A stretch of 64,000 nt of DNA from Vagococcus silagei (GCF_004795745.1 NZ_SDGV01000010.1:1-64000), one strand, 5' to 3'. Positions 24,326-34,256 are shown, counted from the first letter of the stretch. Numbers and translations: made by a program. Notes: a model not told the origin generated them from the letters alone.

Positions 24326-24381
24326 ATGTATTATTGAAGAAGAAATTCTTTAGTAATAAATATCAGTTAGGAGAATGAAGA

Positions 24382-25158
24382 ATGAGTAAAGTAGCAATTG
24401 TCACAGGATCAGCAGCAGGTTTAGGAAAAGGAATCGCCGAACGTTTAATCAAAGATGGTTTCAAAGTTGTCTTACATGATATTAACGAAGCGGTTTTAAA
24501 TAAAACAACAGAAGAACTGAAAGCTCAAGGCGCTGATGTTATTGGTGTTGTCGGTGATGTATCAAGTTATGACGATCAAGAAAATCTTGTGAAACGCGCT
24601 GTTAGCGAATTTGGTCAAATCGATGTTTTTGTAAATAATGCTGGTATTGACGCAGTAACACCATTTTTAAAAATTGAAGCAAGTGAATTAGAACGCGTCT
24701 TTAAAATTAACGTAAATGGTACTGTATTTGGTACACAAGTTGCAGCTAAACAATTTATCAAACAAGGATCAAAAGGTAAAATTATTAATGCATGTAGTAT
24801 AGCTGGTCATGAATCTTTTGAAATCTTAGGAACATATTGCGCTTCTAAACATGCTGTCCGTTCATTTACTCATACTGCAGCAAAAGAATTAGCTAAACAC
24901 CAAATTACAGTTAATGCATACTGTCCTGGAATTGCTAAAACTGAAATGTGGGATCGTATTGATGCAGCAATGGTTAAACATAGTGATGGTAAATTGCAAC
25001 CGGGTGAACCATTTGCTAATTATACTGCTGGTATTGCGTTACAACGTTACCAACAACCATCAGATGTTGCGAATTTAGTCTCATTCTTAGCTTCTGATGA
25101 GTCAGATTACATTACAGGTCAAGCAATTCTGACTGATGGCGGCTTAGTTTACCGTTAA
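24382..25158 (+). CDS. butA: Acetoin (diacetyl) reductase, SDR family
   Basis: 258 residues, classical short-chain dehydrogenase. Motifs: cofactor site [10 protein letters not shown] (residues 8-17), NNAG, catalytic Ser in ACSIAGH, and Y-x-x-x-K as YCASK. The C-terminal region including [10 protein letters not shown] and [13 protein letters not shown] resembles the meso-2,3-butanediol dehydrogenase/(S)-acetoin-forming diacetyl reductase group. It interconverts diacetyl/acetoin and butanediol with NAD(H), balancing redox in fermentation. RBS TTAGGAGAA 9 nt upstream. It stands alone between a sigma-54 promoter and a terminator. Substrate assignment within the SDR family is likely but not certain. 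Confidence 0.85.
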   Translation: MSKVAIVTGSAAGLGKGIAERLIKDGFKVVLHDINEAVLNKTTEELKAQGADVIGVVGDVSSYDDQENLVKRAVSEFGQIDVFVNNAGIDAVTPFLKIEASELERVFKINVNGTVFGTQVAAKQFIKQGSKGKIINACSIAGHESFEILGTYCASKHAVRSFTHTAAKELAKHQITVNAYCPGIAKTEMWDRIDAAMVKHSDGKLQPGEPFANYTAGIALQRYQQPSDVANLVSFLASDESDYITGQAILTDGGLVYR

Positions 25159-25206
25159 AAAAATATTTATCTAATTATGTAAAAAATATTCTAATAATGA
25201 CAACAG

Positions 25207-25248
25207 TCACTTACAAAAATAAGAAATTTTTTTTGTAAGTGATTTTTT
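25207..25248 (+). terminator. Terminator of acetoin reductase gene
   Basis: TCACTTACAAAAA pairs with TTTTTGTAAGTGA, followed by TTTTTT. Confidence 0.93.
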
Positions 25249-25340
25249 ATGTCTCCGACGCATTCAATAGTCACATTTTTTGCTTTTGAAGTTGGATTTT
25301 GATAGGATTAAACTTATTTATAAGGGAGGGAACAGACGTA

Positions 25341-26525
25341 GTGAAAAAATCAAAAATAGGTTTGATTGGTTTAATTTTGTTAGCTTTTGCTATTATTTTT
25401 ATTCCGAAATTATTAACGAAAGAGCCGCAACAAAAAATGAAATCAACTACATCAACAACCCCGTCAGAGTTGAATTCTTCTCAACGAACGAGTGAATCAA
25501 AAGAATTATCGCAAGATGAAAAATTGAAATTGGCGATTGAAAAAATGTCACTTGAAGAAAAAGTGGGGCAACTTTTCCTAGCTCGTGTTCCTGAAGAAAA
25601 TGCCATTGCGGATCTTGAACAATTTCATTTGGGTGGTTACTTGCTTTTTGGGCGCGATATTGAAGACGTTTCGGCCAATCAATTACAAGAAAAAATTCAG
25701 TCTTTTCAGCACGTTGCTAAGATACCATTATTAACTGCATCGGACGAAGAAGGAGGTACAGTCACTCGCTTAAGTCGCAATACGACTCTTGTTGACAAAC
25801 CTTTTCAATCACCACGTGAAGTATATAAACAAGGTAAGTTGAGCGCTATTGCGGAAGATATTAAGGCAAAATCAGCAGTGATGCAGCAATTGGGCATTCG
25901 CGCAGGCTTGTATCCAGTCGCCGATATGGCAGAAAATAGTAAGGCTTTTATTTATGATCGTTCGTTGGGAAATAATGTGCAAGAAGTCAGTGAATACGTG
26001 ACTCAATCGGTAAAAACCCTAAATGAAGAACAAATGGTTTCAACTTTGAAGCATTTTCCAGGTTACGGTGAAAATGAAGATTCTCATTTGGACATTGTGA
26101 AGGATCAACGTTCCTTGCAAGAGCTGGAGAGACATGACTTAATTCCTTTTAAAGCAGGTATTGCTGCAGGAGCGGATAGTATTATGGTGTCACACAATAT
26201 TGTTGAAGCCATGGATGATGAGATGCCAGCGTCAATTTCAGCAAAAACGCATCAATATATTCGCAATCAAATGAATTTTGACGGGATTATTATGACGGAT
26301 GATATGGATATGCAAGGATTAAGTAAATTTACTTCTCAAGAAGAAGCCGCATTGCTGGCCTTAAAAAATGGCAATGATTTGATTCTCTCTTCAACTTATG
26401 CAACGCAAATTCCAGTTGTTATAAAAGCTGTGAAAGAAGACAAATATGATGAAAATCAATTGAATCAATCTGTTTTTAGGGTGCTTAAGTTAAAAGCGAA
26501 AATTGGTTTATATCAAGATTTTTAA
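25341..26525 (+). CDS. Glycoside hydrolase family 3 beta-N-acetylhexosaminidase (NagZ-like)
   Basis: 394 residues from GTG 25341, chosen because AGGGAGGG lies 10 nt upstream; an earlier TTG at 25299 has no site. A hydrophobic N-terminal segment (GLIGLILLAFAIIFI) anchors it outside the membrane. GH3 NagZ features: KHFPGYG with DSHLD downstream (the His/Asp loop that supplies the general acid in NagZ enzymes), and nucleophile Asp in IMTDDMDMQGL. It lacks the second GH3 C-terminal domain, as expected for NagZ. Likely removes GlcNAc from peptidoglycan fragments. The Tyr in KHFPGYG replaces the usual His, a common variant. Possibly co-transcribed with the GNAT gene 24 bp downstream. Confidence 0.88.
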   Translation: MKKSKIGLIGLILLAFAIIFIPKLLTKEPQQKMKSTTSTTPSELNSSQRTSESKELSQDEKLKLAIEKMSLEEKVGQLFLARVPEENAIADLEQFHLGGYLLFGRDIEDVSANQLQEKIQSFQHVAKIPLLTASDEEGGTVTRLSRNTTLVDKPFQSPREVYKQGKLSAIAEDIKAKSAVMQQLGIRAGLYPVADMAENSKAFIYDRSLGNNVQEVSEYVTQSVKTLNEEQMVSTLKHFPGYGENEDSHLDIVKDQRSLQELERHDLIPFKAGIAAGADSIMVSHNIVEAMDDEMPASISAKTHQYIRNQMNFDGIIMTDDMDMQGLSKFTSQEEAALLALKNGNDLILSSTYATQIPVVIKAVKEDKYDENQLNQSVFRVLKLKAKIGLYQDF

Positions 26526-26549
26526 TAAATAATATAGGGGGTTGAAAAC

Positions 26550-27068
26550 ATGTTGTATTATGTGAAAAAAGCATCGATAGAAGATTTAAATCGTGTGATG
26601 GAAGTTATTTATGAAGGTGTCGAAATTCTAAAGAGTGCTCAAATTCCACAATGGCAAGATGAGAACATTCCGCCGAGAGAAGTATTGCGACAAGATATTC
26701 TGAATGAAGATTGTTTTGTTTTGGTGGAACAAACTCAAATTGTTGGCGTGGCCGTTTTACAGAAAGAACCAGAAGATAATTATAAGACACTGGATTCTGG
26801 AAAGTGGTTGCATGATAGTCAGAATTACCATACGATTCATCGGTTCACCATTTCTCCAAATACGAAAGAAAAAGGGTTGGCTAAATTATTCATGAGTCAT
26901 CTGATTTCAGAAGCATACCGAACGGGTGGCCGAGATATTCGGATTGACACACATCAAAAAAATATCGTAATGCAACATATTATTGCAAAATTCGATTTTT
27001 CAGAATGTGGGACAATGACGATTCCTATTCGAGATGGAGAACGTTTGGTTTATCAATTGCTATTATAA
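26550..27068 (+). CDS. GNAT-family N-acetyltransferase
   Basis: 172 residues. The acetyl-CoA fold is seen as IVGVAVLQ (beta4), HRFTISPNTKEKGLAKLFMS (motif A with the G-x-A pyrophosphate loop) and the later DIRIDTHQKN. RBS AGGGGGTTG upstream. Substrate unknown; it follows the GH3 gene by 24 bp, so the pair may be one transcript, but no functional link is evident. Confidence 0.85.
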   Translation: MLYYVKKASIEDLNRVMEVIYEGVEILKSAQIPQWQDENIPPREVLRQDILNEDCFVLVEQTQIVGVAVLQKEPEDNYKTLDSGKWLHDSQNYHTIHRFTISPNTKEKGLAKLFMSHLISEAYRTGGRDIRIDTHQKNIVMQHIIAKFDFSECGTMTIPIRDGERLVYQLLL

Positions 27069-27155
27069 TGATTAATTTTTTAGGGAGTTGTGTTATACTA
27101 TCATAGTGAAAATTGATTAGTGTTTCACAAGAGTGATTTTTTAGGAGGATATTTA

Positions 27156-27758
27156 ATGAAACAAATGAAGTTACATGATTTAGTTTCAATGGGAATATAT
27201 GCCACAATTTATTTTTTAATTGTTTTTGTGGTGACAATGGTTTTGAGATTCACAGTCCCGACTGTAAATACGTTACTGATACCAAGTATGTGTGCGCTCT
27301 TTTCGGGATTGCTTTACTTAACGGTCATTAGAAAGGTACCAAAATTTGGATCAATTACAATTTTAGGATCATTGATGACCTTATTCTTTCTTGTCTTTAG
27401 TTATTTTCCACTTTCTTTTTTACCAAGTATTGTCTTTCCTTTTATTGCAGATGTGATTCAACATCGTACAAAAATTCAAGAAAAGTTAAAACTATATTTA
27501 GGCTATTTTATCTTTAGCTTAGGGTTAACTGGCCCATTAATTCCAATGTGGTTTATGAAAGAAGCTTATGTGGAGCGCTTAATTGCTAAAGGAAAATCAA
27601 GTGAGTATATTGAATCAGCATTTTCAGCAATCTCAATGACAAGTTTTTGGATTTGTCTTGGTTTGATTTTAATTTTGAGTGTGATAGGTCTTTCGATTGG
27701 AATGAAGAATTATCAAAAACATCTATCTGCGCTTAGTTCGCAAGAAAAACAGGTGTAA
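27156..27758 (+). CDS. ECF transporter S component (MptD/Trep_Strep family)
   Basis: 200 residues from ATG 27156, 7 nt after AGGAGG. Six hydrophobic segments. The sequence matches the MptD-like S-component family found next to EcfT and EcfA genes in Lactobacillales. The S component binds the substrate in the membrane and docks onto the T/A module. Substrate is not established for this family; no riboswitch is visible upstream to suggest one. It is the first gene of a three-gene operon with EcfT 2 bp downstream. Confidence 0.85.
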   Translation: MKQMKLHDLVSMGIYATIYFLIVFVVTMVLRFTVPTVNTLLIPSMCALFSGLLYLTVIRKVPKFGSITILGSLMTLFFLVFSYFPLSFLPSIVFPFIADVIQHRTKIQEKLKLYLGYFIFSLGLTGPLIPMWFMKEAYVERLIAKGKSSEYIESAFSAISMTSFWICLGLILILSVIGLSIGMKNYQKHLSALSSQEKQV

Positions 27759-27760
27759 CA

Positions 27761-28474
27761 ATGTTGAATACCACAATTAAAATCGATCCTAGGAGCAAAC
27801 TGGCAGTTATTTTAACAGCCAGTTTGCTTTTAATGTTTCAGCCATCAACTGAAATATTTTTAGCATTTTTAATTTTTGTTTGCTTACTATTGTTATTAGA
27901 GGGTGCCGTTAAAAAAGCAGTGATTCTCATCGTTTATTATCTTATATTGATCGTGTTAAACCAAGTTTTAGATTATGATTTTACCCATCCGGTCTTACAT
28001 TTTGTTTCCTTCTGGGTAACAGGTAACCTTTTATTTGTACCAAATATTGCAGCGATTCTATTAGCAACAAATAAAACCACAGCTAGTGAATGGATTGTTA
28101 CGCTCCATTTTTTTCACTTGCCCAAATATGTTGTGATTCCTGTAATGGTAGTGTTTCGCTTTTTTCCAATCTTGGTTCATGATACAAAAACCATATTGGG
28201 AACATTAAAATTAAGAGGTTTAATTTCATCTAATTGGGATTTTTTGAAATCCCCATCATTGATTTTTGAATTTTTATTAGTCCCTATCATTGTGTCTGTT
28301 GAAAGAGTGTCTCAAAATCTTTCACAGGTCGCTTATATTCGAGGTTTAAATAATGATACTTATCAGAGGACATCAGTTCAAAGGTTGAATTTTCAATGGT
28401 TTGATTGGTTAATTATCATTATTTTAGTGTGTTATCTTTTAGTAGGAGGTGGTCTTTTTGATTCAGTTTTCTGA
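27761..28474 (+). CDS. ECF transporter transmembrane component EcfT
   Basis: 237 residues of the CbiQ/EcfT family with four to five membrane segments. DPRSKLAVI near the N-terminus is the conserved opening, and ARG-like coupling motifs appear as KLRGLIS and YIRGLN in the coupling helices that contact the ATPases. It starts 2 bp after the S component and overlaps the ATPase gene, indicating a single dedicated transporter (group I ECF). Confidence 0.9.
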   Translation: MLNTTIKIDPRSKLAVILTASLLLMFQPSTEIFLAFLIFVCLLLLLEGAVKKAVILIVYYLILIVLNQVLDYDFTHPVLHFVSFWVTGNLLFVPNIAAILLATNKTTASEWIVTLHFFHLPKYVVIPVMVVFRFFPILVHDTKTILGTLKLRGLISSNWDFLKSPSLIFEFLLVPIIVSVERVSQNLSQVAYIRGLNNDTYQRTSVQRLNFQWFDWLIIIILVCYLLVGGGLFDSVF

Positions 28475-29879
28475 TGTTCAATTTAAATATACCCAAGATG
28501 ATATTTTAAATCATTTGAATTTGACCGTTGCTGAAGGAAAATGTGTCGTACTTGCAGGAAAAAGTGGTTCAGGTAAATCGACAATCTTACATTTATTGAA
28601 TGGTTTAATTCCAGAACTTTATCCGGGCGCACTTAATGGCGAAATCAATGTGATGAATCAAAAACTACCGTTGACTGATTTTAATAACTACCTTTTAGGT
28701 GTAGCAGTTGTTTTTCAAAATCCTAACACACAATATTTTACATCGACTGTTTTTTCCGAGTTGGCTTTTACTCTCGAGAATTTAGGTGTTGATCCTACGC
28801 AGATTGAATTAGAGATTCAGAAAGTGTCGCAAAAGTTTAAATTAAAAGATTTGTTGGACAAAAAGATTGAAACTTTATCAGGTGGCGAGAAACAACGTGT
28901 TACTTTTGCTGCCATTAGTATGCTAGACCGGCCGCTCTATTTATTTGATGAACCGTCAAGTAATTTAGATGAAGCAGCCTTACTTGATTTACAGACTTTT
29001 ATTTGTGAATTAAAGCAGGCAGGTAAAACGGTTGTGATTGTCGATCACCGTTTATTGTATCTGAAAAATGTTGCTGATGAAATCATCATCTTAGAAGATG
29101 GTAAATTAAAAGAATGCCTTTCGCTTGAGCGTTTGACAAAATGCACAACTGAAGAGATGAATGAATTAGGTTTGAGAAGTCTCGTTTCAAATGTTCAGAC
29201 AGTACAACCTTATTCGAAAAAAACAATATCGACTAGCTCATTTGTGATTGAAGACTTGACATACGACTATGATAAAAAACATGATTTTCATCTAGACATT
29301 TTGTCATGTGAATTTTTTCCAGGTGAAATTGTTGGTATTATCGGTGCAAACGGGTCGGGAAAGACGACATTCAGTCATTTGATCTGTGGGCTATTGAAAT
29401 CAAAAACAGGAACCTTCACGCTCGATAAACGTTCATTGAAACTTAAAGATTTGTTGCGACAATCATTTCTAGTGAGACAAGACGTTCATCTGCAACTATT
29501 TTTTGAAACAGTTGAAAAAGAATTAATGATACATTCAAAAACCGAAGCGGAATATCAAAATATTTTAACTAAGTTGAATTTAACTCATTTATTAAAACGC
29601 CACCCTCAAACCCTGTCTGGTGGTGAAAAGCAACGTTTAGCAATTGCAACAGCACTATTATCAAATAAAAAAGTTTTAATTTTTGACGAGCCGACAAGTG
29701 GTCTGGACTTCGAGAGTATGAAGCAAGTGACTGAATTGTTTAACTGGTTAAAAACAATGGACCTATACATCTTGGTCATTAGCCATGATACTGAATTTTT
29801 AGCAGCATGTGCGAATCGTCAATTAACTTTTGAAAAAGGCAGTCTTAGGTATGATGAACAGATTATTCGAATATGCTAA
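28458..29879 (+). CDS. ECF transporter ATPase, two ABC domains fused
   Basis: 473 residues from TTG 28458, 8 nt after AGGAGG; it overlaps ecfT by 17 bp. Two complete ABC domains: GKSGSGKST, LSGGEKQR, LFDEPSSNLD in the first (the Walker B-adjacent loop reads SSNLD) and GANGSGKTT, LSGGEKQR, IFDEPTSGLD in the second. It replaces the separate EcfA1/EcfA2 pair used by shared modules, so this transporter likely works only with its own S component. Confidence 0.93.
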   Translation: MIQFSDVQFKYTQDDILNHLNLTVAEGKCVVLAGKSGSGKSTILHLLNGLIPELYPGALNGEINVMNQKLPLTDFNNYLLGVAVVFQNPNTQYFTSTVFSELAFTLENLGVDPTQIELEIQKVSQKFKLKDLLDKKIETLSGGEKQRVTFAAISMLDRPLYLFDEPSSNLDEAALLDLQTFICELKQAGKTVVIVDHRLLYLKNVADEIIILEDGKLKECLSLERLTKCTTEEMNELGLRSLVSNVQTVQPYSKKTISTSSFVIEDLTYDYDKKHDFHLDILSCEFFPGEIVGIIGANGSGKTTFSHLICGLLKSKTGTFTLDKRSLKLKDLLRQSFLVRQDVHLQLFFETVEKELMIHSKTEAEYQNILTKLNLTHLLKRHPQTLSGGEKQRLAIATALLSNKKVLIFDEPTSGLDFESMKQVTELFNWLKTMDLYILVISHDTEFLAACANRQLTFEKGSLRYDEQIIRIC

Positions 29880-29914
29880 AATAGTTGTATAAAAAATAAA
29901 AAGGAAGTGAAAAA

Positions 29915-30979
29915 ATGCTTGGTATAAAGTTTACGGTATTTGTTATTATGTTTATTATTCCATTGCTTTGTTTTCTATATTGGAATTATGATCGTCCAAC
30001 AAGCCTCTTAAATGGATTTTTTGGAATATTTTTCTTTGGAGGGACTTATTTAACCCTTGTCTTAATAGTTGAAGAAATTAATCAAGGTGCTGGATTCATT
30101 CTTGCTTTACCAGGACTTATCTTATTCCTTTTTGTTGCAGTTTTTGGTATTTTTGCAACAGTTTTTTATCTTTTCTTAAATGAAAGAACTATCTTAAAAA
30201 AGGAAGGCTTTTCATTTACCAATCTGTTGCCATTGTTGACATCGATTGCAATTATTGTCTTTGAAATTGGTATGTTTATTTTGACGATTACTTCTGAATC
30301 GGCATTAGTAACGATGATTGCTGGTTTTCTAACTTTTATCTTTACTTATAGTATCGGTATTTTTATTCTTTATTTTGCAACTTCGTTCCTTTACAATCAC
30401 TATCCATTATTTGGGAAAGTTGACTATATCATTGTTTTGGGTGCAGGACTGATTGATGGTGAGCGGGTGACTCCATTACTTGCATCAAGAATCAATGTTG
30501 CCTATCAACTTTATCAAAAACAACAATTCCAAAAACAACATTCACCAAAAATTATTCTATCCGGCGGTCAGGGTGGCGATGAAAAACTTCCAGAAGCTGA
30601 AGCAATGCGAAACTACATGGTCGAACAAGACTATGAACTTGAAAATGTTTTACTCGAGACCAAATCAATGAATACTGCTCAAAATCTCGAGTTCTCAACG
30701 CAAATTATGAAAGAAGAACGTCAGATTGAGTCGACATCAGGTTTGAAAATTGTTATCGCGTCAAATAATTACCATATTTTAAGAGCGGGTAAATTAGCTC
30801 AGAAAATGGGAATCAAAGCGAGAGGTATTGGGTCTAAAACTAAGGGCTACTATTTACCAACAGCCTTTATTCGTGAGTTTATTGGCTATTTGGAGATGTC
30901 GAAAAGAAAACATCTGGTAGTCGCCGCTCTTACATTTCTAATGTATGCTTTACTTTATTTTGTAACAGAACATGTATAA
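29915..30979 (+). CDS. DUF218 (YdcF/SanA-like) multi-pass membrane protein
   Basis: 354 residues. About six N-terminal membrane segments (1-165) precede a DUF218 domain: YIIVLGAGLIDGERVTPLL, KIILSGGQGGDEKLPEAEAM, ETKSMNTAQNL, and VIASNNYHILRAGKLAQKMG. The E-A-M and S-x-N-T segments are the family's conserved polar residues. DUF218 proteins such as SanA/ElyC affect envelope integrity and may act on lipid-linked carbohydrates; the exact reaction is unknown. A terminal membrane helix follows. Own promoter likely in the 35-bp gap (TATGCTAAAATAG), RBS AAGGAAG. Confidence 0.85.
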   Translation: MLGIKFTVFVIMFIIPLLCFLYWNYDRPTSLLNGFFGIFFFGGTYLTLVLIVEEINQGAGFILALPGLILFLFVAVFGIFATVFYLFLNERTILKKEGFSFTNLLPLLTSIAIIVFEIGMFILTITSESALVTMIAGFLTFIFTYSIGIFILYFATSFLYNHYPLFGKVDYIIVLGAGLIDGERVTPLLASRINVAYQLYQKQQFQKQHSPKIILSGGQGGDEKLPEAEAMRNYMVEQDYELENVLLETKSMNTAQNLEFSTQIMKEERQIESTSGLKIVIASNNYHILRAGKLAQKMGIKARGIGSKTKGYYLPTAFIREFIGYLEMSKRKHLVVAALTFLMYALLYFVTEHV

Positions 30980-31067
30980 TTATCTGAAAATTTGGATTAG
31001 TCATTTAAAAATGAAGTAGAATTTGCTATATTAGATAAATGTGAAGAAAAGCGAAAGGAAGTTTTAG

Positions 31068-32486
31068 ATGTTAAAAAAACAACTTAATGTTTTAATTGTA
31101 TTATTCGGGTTACTATTCGCAGGTTCAACAGTTAATGCGGAAAGTACACAACCTTCAATGATGGAGTTAGTTGGTAAGACAGAATATACTGTTAATCCAG
31201 CAGACCAACCTAAAGGAGCTGTTTTAATTGATGCAAATACTGGCAAGTTATTGTGGTCGGAAAATGCAGATGCACCTAGAAATCCAGCTAGTATTATGAA
31301 ATTAATGACGTTGTATCTTTTCTATGATGCGATGCATAATAATAAATTTTCAATGGATACTGAAATTACGGCAACACCACGACATGAATCGATTGCTAAC
31401 ATTTATGCGTTAAGTAATAATAAGATTAAAGCAGGCGTTGCATATCCTGTAAAAGAATTAATTCCAATGGTTTTAGTACCATCTTCGAATGTTGCAACAA
31501 TTATGTTATCAGAGTTAGTTGACGAGAATCCTGTTCGTTTTATTGAATTAATGAATGAGAAGGCAAAAGAGCTTGGTATGACCAATACGCATATCTATAA
31601 TGCCACAGGAGCTCAAATTTCAGCGTTTAACGGCTTTTATGCTGAAGCAGGTGTTGATCAATCAGACCTCCAATTAAGTATGGATAATGAAACAACAGCA
31701 AGAGATATTGGAATCTTGACGTATTACTTTTTGAATAAGTTCCCGGAAGTTTTAGACTTTACTAAAGATAAAAAAATTACAGTGATGGAAAATACACCGT
31801 ATACCGAATCTTTTGATAGCTACAATTACTCTTTACCAAACACTGAGTATCCTTTTGAAGGCGTTGATGGCCTTAAAACAGGATCGAGTCAAACTGGTGG
31901 TTTTAATATTGATATGACAGCAAAACAAGGTGATTTACGTTTAATTGCTGTTGTCCTAGGTGTGGGTGATTGGTCAGATCAGTCAGGCGAATATAAACGC
32001 CATCCTTTTTCAAATGCTATTATGAAGTATGGTTTTGAAAATTTTGCTTATCAAGAAGTTTTAGCTAAAGGTAAGCAAGAGGTGGGTGGTAAAGAACTAG
32101 TACTTAAGGAATCTCTAAAAGATACAGTTCGTAAAGGTGATAAAGTTGATTTTGATACTTCTAATCAAGTTGTTCAAGTGAAACAAGATTTGCCACAAGT
32201 ATCAGATTTAATCAAGCCTCAGTCGATCGATTACACTACGGCTGCTAAAGAAGCGGAAATGAAGGAGCAAGAAGTAACAGCAAAGAAAGCACAAGAAGGT
32301 GGTGTCTTGTCGTTTTTAAACAAAATACCAGGACTAAATCGTTTAGGAATTAAAGATCCGGTAATTTTGGGTATTATTGCTTGTCTGATTGTTTTAGTAT
32401 TGTCATTGCTACTCTTTGTTATTTTGAGTATTCGTTCTGCGCGTAAGCGTAAAAGAATCAGACAAAGAAATCGCCGGTCAAGATAA
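31068..32486 (+). CDS. dacA: D-alanyl-D-alanine carboxypeptidase (class C-type PBP5/DacA)
   Basis: 472 residues. Signal peptide with cleavage near NAES. Penicillin-binding motifs: SIMK (S75, K78), SSN in VPSSNVATI, and KTG in LKTGSSQTGG. A PBP5 C-terminal beta domain follows (about 330-390), then a membrane helix (VILGIIACLIVLVLSLLLFV) and a strongly basic tail. Here the C-terminal anchor is a full transmembrane helix. It trims the terminal D-Ala from peptidoglycan stem peptides. RBS AAAGGAAG. Stand-alone gene with a terminator. Confidence 0.92.
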   Translation: MLKKQLNVLIVLFGLLFAGSTVNAESTQPSMMELVGKTEYTVNPADQPKGAVLIDANTGKLLWSENADAPRNPASIMKLMTLYLFYDAMHNNKFSMDTEITATPRHESIANIYALSNNKIKAGVAYPVKELIPMVLVPSSNVATIMLSELVDENPVRFIELMNEKAKELGMTNTHIYNATGAQISAFNGFYAEAGVDQSDLQLSMDNETTARDIGILTYYFLNKFPEVLDFTKDKKITVMENTPYTESFDSYNYSLPNTEYPFEGVDGLKTGSSQTGGFNIDMTAKQGDLRLIAVVLGVGDWSDQSGEYKRHPFSNAIMKYGFENFAYQEVLAKGKQEVGGKELVLKESLKDTVRKGDKVDFDTSNQVVQVKQDLPQVSDLIKPQSIDYTTAAKEAEMKEQEVTAKKAQEGGVLSFLNKIPGLNRLGIKDPVILGIIACLIVLVLSLLLFVILSIRSARKRKRIRQRNRRSR

Positions 32487-32496
32487 TAGATAAATC

Positions 32497-32540
32497 ATAA
32501 CGTTTAAAAATGGGAGTAGTGCCTGTTTTTAAACGTTTTT
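32497..32540 (+). terminator. Terminator of D,D-carboxypeptidase gene
   Basis: AACGTTTAAAAA pairs with TTTTTAAACGTT, followed by TT. Confidence 0.8.
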
Positions 32541-32646
32541 GTACTTATCTTAAGCATTTGTAAATTTAACCATTCGAATCGCTTTATTATCAGTATGAAA
32601 ATCTGTTATACTAACAAAAACAAAATGAAAAAGGTGAAGTCATATA

Positions 32647-34182
32647 ATGATGAATAAGGTTATGAAACTTATTTCTAATCGCGTCGTGATTGTGCTAGTT
32701 CTAATACTCATTCAACTAGCTATTTTATCCGACATTATCTATAGGTTTCGAGAATTTTTTGTTTATTTTTATTTTTTCTATATTGTGATATCAGCAATTG
32801 TCATTATAAAAATTTTAAACAATCGAAGTAATCCAGCATACAAAATTGCTTGGATTGTTCCAATTATGCTCATTCCCATTTTTGGAACGTTAATTTATTT
32901 AGTCTTTGGACGTGTTCGTTTTAGCAAGCACGAGAAACATCAAATGTCCCAAATTCAGGAGAATGAAAGTTACTTTAAGGATAAAACCGTAAATCGAATT
33001 GTAATTGAGGATGGGAATTTAGATGCCGAACTACAGTCGAATTACTTGTCGAAGTACGGTGAGGGCTCACTCTTTCAGAATACAACGAGCGAATATTATC
33101 CTCTAGGCGAAGATGCGTTTGCTGCGATGCTGGTTGAGCTTGAAAAAGCACAAAAATATATTTTCATGGAATATTTTATCGTTGAAGAAGGACAAATGTG
33201 GAATCAAATTCTAGAAGTATTAGAACGAAAAGTCCGCCAAGGAGTTGAAGTTCGATTTATTTATGACGATTTTGGTTGTCTATTTACTTTACCTAATGAT
33301 TATTATAAAGAATTAGAGAAAAAAGGCATTAAATGTCGTGTTTTCAATCCGTTTCTACCCGTCCTTTCGCCAATTTTTAACAACCGAAATCACCGGAAGT
33401 TAACAATTATTGATGGAAAAGTTGCTTTTACAGGTGGCATCAATCTTGCAGATGAATATATTAATGAATATGAACGTTTCGGCCATTGGAAAGACAACTC
33501 AATCAAATTAGAAGGCGAAGCCGCTTGGGGCGTAACATTGATTTTTCTTTCGTTATGGCAGTTTGTTAATAAACGTATTGAAGATCCAATGAAATTTCAA
33601 CCAACTTTTAAAAGAGCGGAATTACCTGTTTCTGAAGGATATTATCAACCCTATGTAGACTCACCATTTGATGATGAGACAGTTGGGATAAATGTCTATT
33701 TAAATTTGATTAATCGCGCGAAAAAATCGATATATATCACAACTCCTTATTTAATTATCGATAATACCTTGATGGAAGCCCTGTGTACGTCGGCAAAAAG
33801 TGGTGTAGATATTCGGATTATAACACCACATATTCCTGATAAGTGGTATGTACACGAAGTGACCTGTTCTAATTATGTTCAGTTGATTGAAGCAGGTGTT
33901 AAAATATACGAATATACACCAGGCTTTATCCATTCGAAAACTTTTGTAGTGGATGAAATATACGCAACTGTTGGAACAGTCAACTTAGATTTCCGTAGTT
34001 TGTTTTTACATTTTGAATGTGGGGTTTGGATGTATCAAACGAATGGCGTTCAAGATGTTCTAAAAGATCATTTAGAAACAGAAGAACTAAGCCAAAGAGT
34101 AACACTAGAACAGGCTAAAAACGTTGTCTGGTATCGGTTAATCTTTAGAAGTATTATGCGCATTTTTTCACCGTTACTATAA
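32647..34182 (+). CDS. cls: Cardiolipin synthase
   Basis: 511 residues. Two N-terminal membrane helices are followed by two phospholipase D motifs: HRKLTIIDGK (H249) with TGGINLAD, and HSKTFVVDE (H429) with GTVNLDFRS. This is the bacterial ClsA architecture, joining two phosphatidylglycerols to cardiolipin plus glycerol at the membrane. The PxWI-type sequence AWIVPIMLIPIFGTLIYL in the second helix is typical of the Firmicutes enzyme. RBS AAAGGTGAA before ATG 32647. Confidence 0.93.
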   Translation: MMNKVMKLISNRVVIVLVLILIQLAILSDIIYRFREFFVYFYFFYIVISAIVIIKILNNRSNPAYKIAWIVPIMLIPIFGTLIYLVFGRVRFSKHEKHQMSQIQENESYFKDKTVNRIVIEDGNLDAELQSNYLSKYGEGSLFQNTTSEYYPLGEDAFAAMLVELEKAQKYIFMEYFIVEEGQMWNQILEVLERKVRQGVEVRFIYDDFGCLFTLPNDYYKELEKKGIKCRVFNPFLPVLSPIFNNRNHRKLTIIDGKVAFTGGINLADEYINEYERFGHWKDNSIKLEGEAAWGVTLIFLSLWQFVNKRIEDPMKFQPTFKRAELPVSEGYYQPYVDSPFDDETVGINVYLNLINRAKKSIYITTPYLIIDNTLMEALCTSAKSGVDIRIITPHIPDKWYVHEVTCSNYVQLIEAGVKIYEYTPGFIHSKTFVVDEIYATVGTVNLDFRSLFLHFECGVWMYQTNGVQDVLKDHLETEELSQRVTLEQAKNVVWYRLIFRSIMRIFSPLL

Positions 34183-34256
34183 ACATGAGATGTACTTATT
34201 TGCAAAAAATATGATATGATACTCATATTGAATTTGACAGAACTGGAGTGACAAAA

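Noticed and set aside
27069-27155. Riboswitch upstream of the ECF operon
   Set aside because: The 87-bp gap is too short and shows no conserved aptamer motif.
30480-30671. 63-aa plus-strand ORF within the DUF218 gene
   Set aside because: Out-of-frame shadow of a well-supported gene with conserved motifs.
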